From positions 436,001 to 500,000 of the forward strand of contig JAQFVV010006355.1 in NCBI GenBank assembly GCA_028023455.1: a stretch of 64,000 nt of DNA, written 5' to 3'. The translations under genes and the position numbers were made by a program. The notes beneath the pieces are model-generated. The model ran no database searches and was not told where the DNA came from. It saw only the letters and a list, made by a program, of their open reading frames with translations. Positions 9,820-22,831 of the stretch are shown piece by piece. The first letter of the stretch is position 1. Every line of letters starts with the position of its first letter. Source of the stretch: Epiperipatus broadwayi. Taxonomy: Eukaryota > Onychophora > Udeonychophora > Euonychophora > Peripatidae.

Positions 9820-10694
9820 AAATACAGACATTTAATGGTTGTAGTAATTTATATATATATTGTAATAATTATCTGACTACATTTTAATGTTCGTTAGCTT
9901 GCATTATTTTATATTAATAAATGCTATTCACTAAGCAAAATATAAGCCAATATTTTACATTATATAATTATTCTTCAGATAATAAATGGATCTTCTTTAG
10001 ATACGATGAAGATTTGAATATATGAAATTATTTTTAGGATAATAATAACTTTTTATATGAATAGATATGTAATCTTGCTATTTTATAGTTTGAAACTTAT
10101 AAACTTATAATTGTAATTAAGTATTATATCTGAATCAACTTCATAAATATTAAAAGCATTCTATAAAAAGTAAGGACAATTTCTATCCCTTTTGTAATAT
10201 TTACATATATTGTCAAACTTTATAAAAATTAAATTAAAATATATAACTAATAATCCCATGCCACAATATGTGCAGTTACCTGAGTAATATTTATAATGGT
10301 CTTTTGTGACTGATTTAAATCATAAACTGCTATTCAGTATATAAATAGAACTATTTACAAAATATAATTATATTTTAGGATATCTTCTTCAAGTGTGTTG
10401 AATATCTGACCAGCTTATTGAAAAAACATAGATTAATATAAGAAGTTATAATATATTATTCTATCATGGGTGCAGAGAATAAATTCTTTAGCGCATTTGA
10501 AGAGTATACATTTATTCAAAATATATTTTAAGAAAGTGGTGTGTTTTTATATACTGATGCACATTTATTAATATAATTCACGTTTGTAAAAGTACTGAAA
10601 TTCATTTAGATAATTAAGCAATATTGTGTATTTGACAAGTGATTACTAATTTTATTAATTATTTACTCTAATAGCTAAATATTCTTATATTTAG
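9820..10694. other. Intron sequence, nothing recognised
   Basis: AT-rich sequence between the Penelope palindrome and exon c. I see no reading frame with family similarity, no inverted repeat and no tRNA-like boxes. Confidence 0.6.
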
Positions 10695-10762
10695 TAATCG
10701 GAATTTCTTTAAAAATATCAGTTATCGGAATAGGAGCCATATGTATATTTTATACAGTTCTG
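10695..10762 (+). CDS. SLC5-like symporter, exon c (next transmembrane segment)
   Basis: This 68-bp exon (acceptor TATATTTAG, donor CTG|GTAAGT) has no start codon and is open only when read in the phase set by exon b. It encodes a hydrophobic 22-residue segment, IGISLKISVIGIGAICIFYT, ending VL. It corresponds to the family's VTGFxLWxSVxxxGxxCTFYxTLG helix; Ser-Val, Gly, Cys and Phe-Tyr-Thr are retained. The usual Trp is Lys here. It ends in phase 0 and joins directly to GGMKAVLWTDAFQ. I found it by looking for the missing helix between exons b and d, so the call depends on phase and position as well as similarity. Confidence 0.85.
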
Positions 10763-13700
10763 GTAAGTTGAATTTATTACTTAAGAATTTTATTATATTA
10801 TTATGTTTATTAATGTTATATTTATTTAAGATCATTCTTGTAGTTATTAATTTAAAAAGTTTTAAAAAAAGTTCTAAATTTAGGTTGTAGTAATATTCTT
10901 GATAAGTTATCACCGTATTTACTATTATCACTTAACATCAATTTTATTTTATTTTATATCTGTAAGTCTATTACGGTAATCATAAAACATAAATTGCTGT
11001 TTTTATTCAAGGATTTTTATTAATCTTTTAAAGCAAAGTACAAATGTTGACAAGCATAGACATTATATTATTGATATTAAGATATGATGGCTATATATAT
11101 ATATACACACATGTGGATAGATTCATTCCCAGTAAAACAAAAAACACTTCAATTGCACAGAAACATTGAAAAAAGGTTACTTATTAGACTAGTCAGTTGC
11201 TATTTTTTGGAAAAAAAATATGTTTTCAAATTTTTCCTTTAATCTCAAGCTAAGGAAAAATAAATGCCTATTTAACGAGCAATAAATTTGATGATTGTAT
11301 GAATTGTTATGATGTGACTATTTAACAAAATATTTTAAACTTGCATGAGAATCTTCAGCTAACTAAAAATGTCCATGTTTTATGTAGATTGCAATGTTAA
11401 TTCATGGGCTTGATGTAAATATGACTTTATCATATATATATATATTCTCACTGAATTGAATAGGTAAACATATTTAAAAAGGAATAACCATCAACATAAA
11501 TATATATTGTATTTGGGGAAACTGTTGACTTAAGCAAGGATCAACAATGAAATATGGTTTGTGGTGAATCAAGGAATCACGTTAAGCTCAGGGTTTTTTG
11601 CTACTACAATTTATACTAACAATAAAGAGAGTTCCAATAATAATAATAATCATTAAACATTATAAAGTATAACTAAATAAAATTTAAAAAGAGGGAGAAA
11701 CCTCAACTTATTTTTGCAAAACTTTCAAAGCTTCCAATATTTATAGCACACATCACAAAGTAGCAAGAGTACAATAATTTCTTTACTTATAATAAGATTT
11801 CTTTTATTATCCCTCCAATATAGTCTTACTCTTTTAACTCTTTCTTCATCATCTTATTACCATGATCAGATCCACATTTCAATAAAATAATAATTTTTTT
11901 TATAAATCTTATTGATTTGTTTAGGCTACTTTGCTTTTCTCTGACAATAAAATATGTCCTTAATTTATAGAAATATGGTATATCTCAGGATTCTTATATT
12001 ATATTTTAATGTTAAATTTTCTCAATATTTTGCTTTTTGTTAATAAAATGAGTGATATTCTAGTGACAAACATGAGAAGACATACACTTAGTCTACAAGC
12101 TAATATTTACTTATTATATAACAATAATAATAATAGAAAATTTTAGTAAAATATTTTAATTAAAACAAAAATGCATAAAACTTAGTATTTGGAATAATAC
12201 ATTCATCTTTAGAATAGCATTCGAATATCGAGAGTGGAAAAAGATTTCATGGCCACTCAAAATATTTATCAATAACATAATAAATTTTATTAAATGAAAG
12301 TAAACAATGATTGATTATAAAAGCAGTCTTATTTAAATAAATTGTAGTTTTAAATTTCAGTGATCAATAGAATAAAATGAATAATATCTTATTTCAATTG
12401 CAGTCTTCATATCTGCAAAATCATCATCATTAAATAGTTTAATATTCATTTATGTGGCTATATTTTAAATAAGTAGCATGAAAAATATTTGCATTATAAA
12501 ATACACAATGATTAGATTTCTGGATATTGATTGGCCAATATCAAAATCTTATAGAGACTCTGCACAAGACTTTACAACAAAAAATAGCATTTATTTTACG
12601 ATAAACAAATTTTATAAATATGAACACCATGGGAAGTCTGTTACAAAATTTTCAAAAATGTTGTTATGATAATCAATGCAGTTGCTTACAGGAGTATACT
12701 TTTATAATTTAAACTTATCTAAAATTAATAAATTAAATGAGTAAATTAAATATCCATGACCTATGATGGTCTTAGGTGGAAAAGTACATCTTTTATGTAA
12801 GATGTTATTACATAATATTTTTATCCTTAATATTAAATAGTTATTATCACTATTATCATTCGAATATTTTGTGTATTTAAAATGATAGAACTTTATTAAA
12901 TTATAAATAAATTTATGACAATGTTTTATCTCTTCTTGTATAAAATATATGTCCTAAAACAATTGTATAATCTTATAATCTATAGCTTTCACTAATTTAT
13001 ACATTACTTATCAATTCTATGGTCTTTAATTGCTGAAATTGTATTAAATCTTTAAATTGTTCTTGGAGGTTATACATATACACCCATACACTCTGTGCTA
13101 TTGTTCCAACAATAAGTAAACCTGAATGATATTTAGATATTATCAATCCAGCAATGAATTGCTTTTAGATGATGATGATGATTCATATTGCTTATTTAGA
13201 CTAAAGAATATAAATTTATTATTTTGACTAAGTCATTATCGGTTTTATCTTATGTAGTGATAGCAAAATACAGCAAAACAAATTTACACATCAAAATTCT
13301 TAACCTACATTTAGGGAGTTAAAAATGCTCCTGAAGAAAGAATGATACACTTCAAAATAACAGACCTATCAATTATCAATATACTAAATTACACACTACA
13401 CCATACATGATGGTAAATACAATATAAAGAAGATATTTCTAAGAGAAAAAGCTAAATAAAGTAATAAACCTAGTGATGTCATGAATCCAAAATATGCACC
13501 TACTTTTTGAGGGCAAGAAAATATGTTAGGACTCTTGTCTTTAGATATATATAACAAAATGAGAATGAACTATCACAAATACAACCATAAAACATGAGGA
13601 AAATATCACTCAAGGAAAATATTAATGATACAGGAGAGAGTGACCCTCCATCTCCTTATAAAACAACTCAATTATTTCAATAGCAACAATGAGACAGCCA

Positions 13701-16070
13701 AGCTCCATATTCAAATCATCAAGATGGAAATAAAATTTGTATATCATAGAAATGTACAATGGTCAAATAACATATATACAAGACAGAGATTAATTCTAAA
13801 TTCTCAATAAATGTAATGCTGAATTGATTCATAAAACTGATAAACTGATAATATAATTGTCAAATATGACTGAATAAATGTAGCCTTAAGCAATTAAAAA
13901 TGACAAAAAAATAACATCATCTTTCATAAATATATAAGCATTTGTTATAAAAATATACTTCTCATAATAAAAGATAAAGCATTACTCTTCAAAATAATTT
14001 AATATTAAATCATTATATAGTATATAGTATCATTAATAATAGTGAGTGAACATCTGTTAGGCATGCTAGATCATAGCATATAAAATATGAAAAAGAAAAT
14101 TAATATTTAAAATAGCATGTAAAAGTTATAAATGCATGATTTAAACCTAAAGCATAAACTTTCACCAAAACCTTTTTTATATATATAAAATATTAAAGTT
14201 CTTAATCTTGTACAGCTCCTGATTTAATAGCAAATAGATTTAACAAGTAATTATGTTTCTCAAATTCTGGCAACATAATTTAAAAGAGCACATATGCATT
14301 GATAGTTTTTTCTTTTTTTATAAAGACTTCATACATGCACTTACAAAGAAAATGATAATAAATGAATGGCAATTATTTCATGAATCATCAAACATAAAAT
14401 TGACAGGACAGTTTTCAACATTTTTTACAGCATTACTCTGGTTTTCCATTTTTATCTAAGGCAGATAATTATTTAAATATAACAATTAGTTGCATATTCT
14501 TTTCTAATTTTAGCAAGTTTTTCCAAGCAAGATATTCAATATACCAGTTTCTTTATAACATTTTTTTCAAATTACACAGACTCTCTAGGTAAAATATCTT
14601 ATATGATAGTTTGACACACATACTTCTTTTTATAATTTTATAATTAAACAAATTTTTAGAACAAAACATTCAAGTATAATGAGTTTTAGTCAAAATACTT
14701 TTATATTGCAGTTTGGTCATAAACTTTCTTCTCTAAATTTAAGTAGGTTTGGAGTAAATATTTAAATATAACAAATTTTCAAAAAAACAAGCAAGCTTCT
14801 CCTAATCATTCTGCACTCAATAAAATACATAAATTTTATAATATTAATCTTTAGCAAACTAGTAGCATTTAGTCTGTAAGTATAATTTACTCATACTATA
14901 AAAATAGCATCTCATAAGACAAAAGGAGAAACTTCCAGTAAATTTACTCTAAAATAAGAAATTTATATAGTTCATGATAAATGTAGGATATAAGTAATAG
15001 TTCTTAAGTGAAATAGAATAAATTATGTGTGATACCAGTGACAGTGCATTAGTTTTGTAGAATAATGCTTTATTCATCAATAGACAATTAGTTAACATTT
15101 TACTTTCCACATTCTTCCTTAAATATCTGATTTAGATTTTTGATTAACATTGGATGAGTTTTTTACATACTTATTTTACTTGGGAAAAAACATTAAAAAA
15201 ATAAAATTGGACTTTTACTTTTAATTATTAAAGTTTTAAACTTCTAATACTAGTTCTTACAAAGGTGAGAGATAAAAAAATAATTCTCCTAAAAAATTAA
15301 CATGTGTGTGTGCATCTTTTATAAGCTTGTTAATGTCAATCTTTTTGGTTGACAGGTAACCTCCTTGTCTCTTAATTTTCCAATATTCAAATTAACAGTT
15401 AATTAGTATCAATGGTCTAAATCTAAAAATAGTAACAATTTAGATATTTTCTAGACAATAAGTCAAATACATGGTAGTCTAGGAATGTTAATAATTATTG
15501 AGGATACAAATTAATTAAGAAATTATATTGTTAAAATAGAATTAAAAAATAAAAAAATATAATTATTTTATTAACTCCTTTAACTCTTTTAAATTATATT
15601 AATGTATAAATTTAGAGGGTTTACCAATATTTTGTTTAATTTTTAATTAAATAAGAATATTCTAGAATAATATTCAATATTATAAAATAAAGAAATATTC
15701 CCATTAAGAAATAAAAATTAAAATTACAAATGCATGCACATTTACACACATCTAAAAATTGTCCCAGATCTTATAAACTAACTAATTTAACTCTTTCTTT
15801 TAAATAGCACTAAACAAATCACTAATTTAGTTTAATCTCTAAACTCAATTTTAATAATACTATTTTAACAAATGGATAGATTATTTTTAAAAACTAGTTT
15901 ATATAAAATACATTATTATAATTATGACAACTACACATTAACTTTTAACATTACAATTAAATTTAAGTAATATTTTGGTTTATTCAGGTACTAATCTGGA
16001 TATACTAAATTATATTAGAATAATCTAAACTTCTCTAATATTTAGCTCTTATTATCTACACTTTTGAGTT
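10763..16070. other. Intron sequence, nothing firm recognised (5.3 kb)
   Basis: AT-rich DNA with short TA and AAT runs. Open frames of 60-70 codons (for example 12478-12669, 13625-13810, 14253-14459) have no family resemblance and their lengths fit chance in such DNA. Part of 13260-13820 is slightly less AT-rich and may be an old repeat. Confidence 0.5.
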
Positions 16071-16079
16071 GGTTTCTTA

Positions 16080-16960
16080 TCTCTCATGGTATGTTTTGTT
16101 ATCTTCATTAGATTCTTTTGTCTATTTCTGAAAACCAGTTTTGTATATATTTTTTCATTTTAGCATAATTCATTTTTATGTTATTTATGATGCTGACTAC
16201 TTCTTTCTAAGTTTCTTGTATTTTCTCTTAAGTTTCTTGGAGTTTTCTTTGAATACTGAATTTTAAATTTGATCATCATATGTTTTCATTTCTTCTGTCA
16301 CTTCTGATTTTTCTATTCTTTCTACTACATCTTGAATATTTTACTTTATTTTCACTAAATTCAATAGATTTTTTAACTATTTCTTTTACATTAGCATATA
16401 GTTTTCTTTCTAAACATTCTATTTTCAGTTGTACTTATTATTGTATTTGACCTGCTATTTTCAACTTTATGCTCTTGTATCATCTCAAACTTTAATTTCT
16501 TGATGCATTTATTTAAACTATCTCTTTTTTATTGTTTTTTTTTTTCAAAATTTTGCTGATTTTCTTCAAGCTTTAGTTGTCTTATTTTTAATTCTTTTTA
16601 CTGCATTTCCTGAATTTTTTGTTTTGTTTCTTCATTTTTTAGAATGCATTTTTTAAAATTTACTCTCTTTTTTGTTGTTTTTATTTAATTTTTAGTTCCA
16701 TTTTTTTCCAATTTTTTGGCAGCAATTCCTGTCTTTTTTGTTGGTTTTTTAATATTTTGAATGCATTTCTTCTTGTTTTTGTTACATTTCATTTCTAAAT
16801 GCATTTTTGCATATCATTTCAGTATTAAATGTGCCTAGTTTCTCTTTTGCACCATCTAAACCTATTCTTGCTCTATCAGTTTGGTCTTGTGTTACTGATT
16901 TATCCATATTTAATTTTGCTTTCATTCTTTTTGTTATTGAATGTGTTATCTATATATGTA
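16080..16960 (-). pseudogene. Repeated coiled-coil-like coding relic, copy 1 (family unknown)
   Basis: The + strand is strikingly pyrimidine-rich; the reverse strand reads long, broken stretches rich in Lys, Glu, Asn and Gln, such as MDKSVTQDQTDRARIGLDGA near 16910, VERIEKSEVTEEMKTYDDQI near 16320 and MNYAKMKKYIQNWFSEIDKR near 16150. This composition suggests a coiled coil. The last part is clearly homologous at DNA level to 33490-33640 on the other strand, so it is a dispersed element. Many stops and frame changes are present. It could be a gag-like or nonautonomous element protein; I do not recognise it. Confidence 0.5.
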
Positions 16961-17968
16961 ATTTGTAATCAATAAAACTGACATTTTTTGCAATACTATT
17001 AATGTTTTTACAATAACCATTCATGAATTTATTTATTTTGCGTAAATGCATTCAGAATTAAATAAAAATTAGATAAAAAATTATAATGCACAACTGATTG
17101 CTGTAGTTTTAATAATGGAAATAATGTTTTGGAGCCTGATATTATAATTTTTTGGTTGTGATAAAAGCTATCATTACTTGAATATGTTAAAAACAAATTA
17201 CAAAATTTTTGATCTAAAATTGAGTAAATGGAGGTAATTTAACTTATGTTTAGTAACAGTTACTAATATAAAGTTGATTATTAACTATATAATGCAGAAT
17301 GTTTTCTATTGTTATTGTTGTTGTTTTATCTTCAAATGAAATTACAATCACAATGCCAGTATTTTGCTGTGGAAAAAAATTAGCATTCCTAAGAATTTTT
17401 TAAAATTGACCATAAGAATATAGTTAATTTAATGTACATTTTTCAAAATTTCATATTAATACACCTATTGTTGTATATGACAAAAAATATTTTTAGTTTT
17501 GCACTAAATAAAATTTGTATTTTTTAAAGCAGATATTGTATTTTCTTTATATTTAAAAAACAATTATTTTAAATATGTCAGAAATAAATTACAAGATTAC
17601 TGATTTAAAACTGAGCAAATAAATGATATTTTAAATTTACATTTAATAATCTTTGATTAAATAGATTTGATGGAATTATAAAGATTGTATTTTTTGCTGT
17701 AAAAAAAATAGCACACATAAGAATTTTAATCCAAAATTAATCAAGTGAATATATTTGAACTAATATATACATTTTAAAATTTATTATTAATAACTTTGTA
17801 GAGTTGTAATTATATTTTATTGAGTGCACAGAAAGTATATATACATACTTAAACAGGCTTTAACCTGGAATCAATGTGCCTTAAAATTTCTAATAGTCAA
17901 GCAATATTATTTTGCCAATATCAGGACATCACAAATTATGATACAAGGTAATGACATTTATAAACATA

Positions 17969-18190
17969 TATTTTTTTCTTATAATACTTCTTTCATATAC
18001 ACTTGAATGCAAACAATTTTTTTTAAAAAGCTTCTTTATTTTCCTTACAGTTTCAACTATCCAGCAGTCTTCATCAAAGCTCTGATGAAAACTGCTGGAT
18101 AGTCGAAACTGTAAGGAAAATAAAGAAGTTTTTAAAAAAAAATGTTTGCATTGAAGTGTATATGAAAGAAGTATTATAAGAAATATATAT
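17969..18190. repeat. Near-perfect palindrome with hammerhead-like motif at its centre
   Basis: Arms of about 108 bp (17969-18076 and 18083-18190) are inverted copies around the 6-base spacer AAGCTC. Landmarks are ATAATACTTCTTTCATATAC, AGCTTCTTTATTTTCCTTAC and ATCCAGCAGTCTTCATCA and their complements. Next to the centre on the + strand lies CTGATGA ... ACTGCTGGATAGTC ... GAAAC, and the left arm read in reverse has TTGATGAAGACTGCTGG ... TTGAAAC; combining arms suggests an ancestral GACT/AGTC helix II. The layout resembles the PLE-2 palindrome in miniature. Confidence 0.9.
18082..18108 (+). ncRNA. Hammerhead-like motif in the 18-kb palindrome
   Basis: CTGATGA and GAAA boxes flank a 16-base segment able to pair ACT with AGT around GCTGGAT. 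One extra A remains on the 5' side. The catalytic boxes are intact on this strand, but helix II is weak and no helix III with an NUH triplet was found; the strong palindrome would compete with ribozyme folding. Confidence 0.35.
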
Positions 18191-18194
18191 ATGA

Positions 18195-19315
18195 ATATAT
18201 GAAGATATGCAAAAAAATAAAAGAGAAGAATAAGAGATTTTTATAAATGTGAGTAAATGATGTTTATGAATATATTTTGTATTAAATAAAACTTGCATTT
18301 TTTTTATTTTTATAGCTGTTAATAATGAAATTATTTTTACTTTAAATAGGCTATAAATGAAAGCATTTGTTGTTTTGTAAAAATATTAGATGAAAATTAG
18401 ATCAGTACATTAATCATATTTTAATTTTATATTCAAAACCCAATAGTGTATACTATATAATGAATAAACTCTTGCTTATACTATACCCTTTAACATGAAT
18501 ATTGCCATTCTATTCTCAGATGATACAGCTTTAATAAAGTTTCTATCTTATGATATGCTATTTAAATACATGGAAAATGTTTTTTTTAAAAGTTATGAAA
18601 TTTTTTAAAAGATTATTATAGTAAATAAATGATTGCAAATGAAAATAGTGAATATAAAATTATGATGATCACCATGTAGATCCATATGCCTATATCTGTA
18701 TGCATAAAAATTGAATTTTTAATGAGATTTTCCACATTTGTTAGAGCTTAGTCAGGTCATAAATAAGCAAGGAATCACTTAAAAATTAAATAGATAAACA
18801 AATCACATTATTTAGCAACAATATGTCTAATAGAAATACTGTTGCTAGTTGAAGTCATTTTCATTTACCTATTCAGTTTTTAATTGGTTGCTTGCTTGCT
18901 TAAATCTTGACTTAGACTCTAATTTTAAACATTTATACAGCTTTACACTTTTTGATAACCTTTATTGACTATATGTTTTAAATTTCTAACTTTTTACTTT
19001 ACTAAATTAATTTTTATTATTAATCATATTTACCCAAATTTCAAATTGTTTTTAAAAATATGTTTAGAAATAAAAATCATTCTTAAAAATAACATTTCAG
19101 CTTTGCAAAAACTAAGATACATAATTAAAACAATAGTGTTTTATTATTATTGGCATAATTGCTGATAAAAATGTTTAACAAATGAAATAAGTTGTTTCAA
19201 TTTGATTACTAAAACCCAAAGAAATCATTTGTTAAAATGACATAAATCAATAAAATTTTGTTTTAAAAATTCCAGTTATAATCATTTTAGAAATAACAAA
19301 AAGAACTTCTATAGT
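18195..19315. other. Intron sequence, nothing recognised
   Basis: AT-rich filler between the 18-kb palindrome and the Penelope relic at 19320. No reading frame, repeat or RNA-gene signal could be supported. Confidence 0.5.
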
Positions 19316-19319
19316 GATT

Positions 19320-19520
19320 AGATAGATATGAACAATTATCATATCAGTGCAAGGAGAGGTATGATAATGCAGTAAAGCAGCACTTATCATCATCAGTGGT
19401 CTCACACCATACTATGGATACTGGTCATAAAATAAATTTTCAAACCCAGAATCCTATCCAGTTGTAAAGTCATTAAGATTCTTACAAAACCAAATTATAT
19501 CAACAAATGTGATGATATAT
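19320..19520 (+). pseudogene. Penelope-like endonuclease relic related to PLE-1
   Basis: The + strand reads ERYDNAVKQHLSSSVVSHHT then MDTGHKINFQTQ and, after a shift, KPNYINKCDD-like residues. This aligns with the PLE-1 segment (H-A-N-A-V-K-Q-L-S-S-S, H-T-x-x-x-G-H-K-I-(N/D)-F) at 6120-6230. Only the C-terminal half of the GIY-YIG domain remains. Both copies are followed by a TA-rich stretch with GGATGAACC. Confidence 0.7.
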
Positions 19521-19559
19521 ATAAACTATCTTTCATTTGGACGTCTTTTTTTAACTTAT

Positions 19560-20800
19560 TAATCCCAATAACTGTTAATTTTTATATTCTTTTTTTTTGT
19601 TCATATTGTCATTTTTTTTTATTCATTTTTTATTAGTTGAACCTTTGAGCTTATTATACATAATTTTTTACGATGCTTCTATAACGTTTTTTTATGATAA
19701 AATTTAAGACCCATTTCATAGCTAATATACTTAATCCAAAATTTCAGTGCAACTGTATTATGAATTATATATGGATGAACCTGAATAATATATCATTTAT
19801 ATACACATATATGTATATAAATAATATCGAAGAAAGCTAAACGGAAGCTTTGGATATTAAAAAAAAGAAAACAAAAATAAATAAATCTTGAATATAGATA
19901 CAGTTTATAAAAAAAAAAAAAAAAAGGGAAAATATAGTATTGAACAATTGTTATTGGAATGAATGTTATTAAAAGAGAATCAAGTTAAACTATTTCAAGA
20001 ATAAAAGAAACATAAGGAGAGTGTAAAAATTTTTGCTCTTTTTATTTTATGTCTTTATGACAAGAATTAATAATGAATTAGCTTTTATTAAAACGGCATA
20101 TGAGAAAAAAATAAATAATTTTTGATAAAATGACATGGTCGTTGGATATTAAAATAGTATAACCGAAACAAAAGCATATGATGATGATATAAAATACATT
20201 TAGACACTATCAATATTTTTTTGAAAGTCTCTCATTATATAAATGATGCAAAGACACTTCTAAATTCATGTCAGGAGAAGCCATTTTATATTCCATCACA
20301 TTATTTAATCAGAAGACAATCCTTTATGATAAGAATAAAAACTACTTTGTTAGTAAGAAATATGTAATAATTCAAACTGGCGTTGACTGTATCTGGTCAA
20401 TTTTAATTATTTATTATCACCTTTAAGCTTAATACTTCCTGGAAAAAAAATATTTTTGGCTATGGATTATCTTTCAAATAATGGAGTATTGTAGAATTAC
20501 ATCGATATTTGTCTAAATCATTTTATTCTCCACAAACTAACCAATAATATCATTATTTTTTGCAAAATTTATATTAAACTATTTATAAAATATGTTAAAT
20601 AAGGTACTGATAACCACTAAGCCCCTTATCTGAAATTATTATTCAAAAAGTAACATTTGTTAATATTTATTATCTTCAATATTTATATAATGTTACCGCA
20701 AAGTTGCTTCAGCATTAGAGACAAAAAGGATGACTTTATAAAATATGTAAAGAATTCTATAAAAAAAATTATATAGAATAATGAAAACAAATTTGTTCCT
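19560..20800. other. Intron sequence upstream of the RTE relic
   Basis: A-rich DNA including a poly-A run near 19907-19925. Possibly the decayed 5' part of the LINE that follows, but I could not recover an aligned endonuclease here. Confidence 0.4.
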
Positions 20801-21059
20801 ATTTTTAAGTGGTGCAATTAAATCTATAAAAAATATAAAAGCTCCAGGAAAAGATGAAATTGTTATTAAAAACTTTTAAAAAGCTGGTGAAAAATATAAA
20901 AGAAATTGTTAGAAAAGCTATATATCAAATGTCTAAATGATAAATCAGACAGATGATGATAAAAATGAATAATAAAATTGATGTTAGTAAAACAGATGCA
21001 GAGATAAAATGTTTAAATTACAAACCTATCAAACTTCTGTCAATTCTACACAAATAACT

Positions 21060-21885
21060 TTGATGTATAATTAGAGGGGATTTAAACTCAGATTTTCAAA
21101 CTCCCTTCAACTATCTCCATCTTATATGACCACATACATGTGAAAAAGTTAAATGACCTCCAATATGTGTATTTCATGTTAACTGCACTCATCAATTGGT
21201 CCAGAGCATGGTCTCCCACACACACATATATAATCAGTGCTCAGTTTATATTAAGATAGAAAATCTTCAAACTTTAATGGATAGCCTTCAATCTTCTCCA
21301 CCCTCTAACTCTTCAGCCATTCATATTATTGGAAATCTGATAATGAAATGCCCAAAGCCCTTGTTGCTACTGATGTTAATAAGTCACTCTGACCCCTCAT
21401 ATATAGGACCTTAGTATGTCCATTTAAATATACAGAAAAGGGATGAATTCAGGCTGAATCTGTAATATTAAGGTCCTATATATTAGGAGTTAGAGTGGCT
21501 TAAAGTCAACATCGGTATGACAGCAATATTGGTATCAACAAGGGCTTTGATAATTCTATCATCAGATTTTCAATAATATGGATGGTTGAAGAGTTAGAGG
21601 GTGGATAAAATTAAAGGCTGTCTATTAAAGATTGAAAATTTGCTATATTAATATAAATAGAGCACTAATATATATATATATATATATGGGAGATGATGAT
21701 AGTTCAGCACAAAATATGTATATTGGAAATCATTTATATTTATCACATGTATGTGGTCATGTGTATCAATTATATAAAATAGAGTTGATAGCTGAAAGAA
21801 GTTTGAAAATCTGGATTAAAATCTCCTCTAATTACATTTAAAGTTCAGTATATACATTATACTTGTATTCAAATATTACAAGTGT
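21060..21885. mobile_element. Hammerhead repeat family A, locus 2 (head-to-head foldback)
   Basis: A reverse-orientation unit (about 21063-21460) and a + orientation unit (about 21470-21885) form a large foldback; both outer ends read (T)GTAATTAGAGG-like sequence and GATTTAAACTCAGA. Shared landmarks with the other family A loci are GACCACATACATGTGAAAAA, ATCAGTGCTCAGTTTATATT, TCTTCAGCCATTCATAT and GGACCTTAGTATGTCC. It splits the RTE relic between the N-Y-x-P-I-x-L-L motif and the following helix, so it arrived later than the LINE. Confidence 0.88.
21172..21195 (-). ncRNA. Hammerhead remnant, family A copy 2a
   Basis: Reverse strand: TTGATGA, GTGCAGTTAACAT, GAAA. The first core base C3 is U and helix II is shortened, so cleavage is unlikely. 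In the + strand unit of the same foldback (21661-21715) the core is deleted: the TA run goes directly into GGGAGATGATGATAGTTCAG. Confidence 0.5.
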
Positions 21886-22723
21886 CTTTATTAAGTTCAT
21901 TACAACTTATCTACAAAGAATTTTGAATTCATACAAATAAAAAAAACCTGTATTTAGTAGATCATATCCAGATATTAAAAGATTTTATAGAAAGGACCAA
22001 TATTACTTTGGATTTATATAAAAACATTTGACTCTATAAATTATTATTCAGAGTTTAAAGCTTTGGAATATCAAGTTACAAATATTTTTAACAAAAATTA
22101 ACATGTATCAGGATAGAGGACAAGGTAATTTTATCTTTCCAAAACTTTTTATAGTAGTTTTACTGAAAATATTTTATGGATTAAAATGAACAACTAAGAA
22201 AATAAAATAAATAAATCTTACTTATTAAGGTTTCTAGAATTTTGCAAGTTATGTCGTTATTTTACCTAATAATTAATTATTCTTCCCAAAAAGCTATTAA
22301 AAGCTGTGAATAAAAACCAAAAAAAAAAAAGGCTAGAAATAAATGCTAAAAGATTAAAGGTAATATTTAATATTTTTAAAAAAAAAATAACAAAAATTGT
22401 TAATAATGAATTAGAAATTAACAACTATAATATATTTTGGTCTGATTATTTACAAAGATTGAAACATAATGGATCAAATTAATTATAGAACTAAATTTAA
22501 ATTGAGTGCTTTTGGTAAAAAAAAAAAAAAAAAAGTCTATATGTTCGAACAGTTCTTAAATGTATTTTATCAACATTTAATTAGCATCTAAAACTTAAAA
22601 TAGAATTATAGAAACTTCAGATTACACATCACAAAGTTTGAGAAAATTCTATTGAAAGTGGCAAACAGCGATATCACTGAAAGAATTAAAAGGCTGCAAT
22701 CGAGTTAGATTCGATTTGTTGCT

Positions 22724-22831
22724 AGCGTTGTTAGCCGAGAGGTCATCGCACCCGCCTTGCAAGCAAGTAGTTGTTTGCAGACAAATGTGGGTTCGCGTCC
22801 CGGCTGATGCTATGACATATGAAAAAAAAAA
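22724..22831 (+). mobile_element. tRNA-derived SINE copy 2, inserted in the RTE relic
   Basis: AGCGTTGTTAGCCGAGAGG (A box) and GGGTTCGCGTCCCGG (B box), then GATGCTATGACATATG and an 11-base A tail. It is the same family as 3885-3982 and lies inside the 3' part of the LINE relic. The 3' flank AAAAGGATGCTG resembles AAAAGGCTGCAA at 22689, a possible diverged duplication, but this is weak. Confidence 0.85.
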
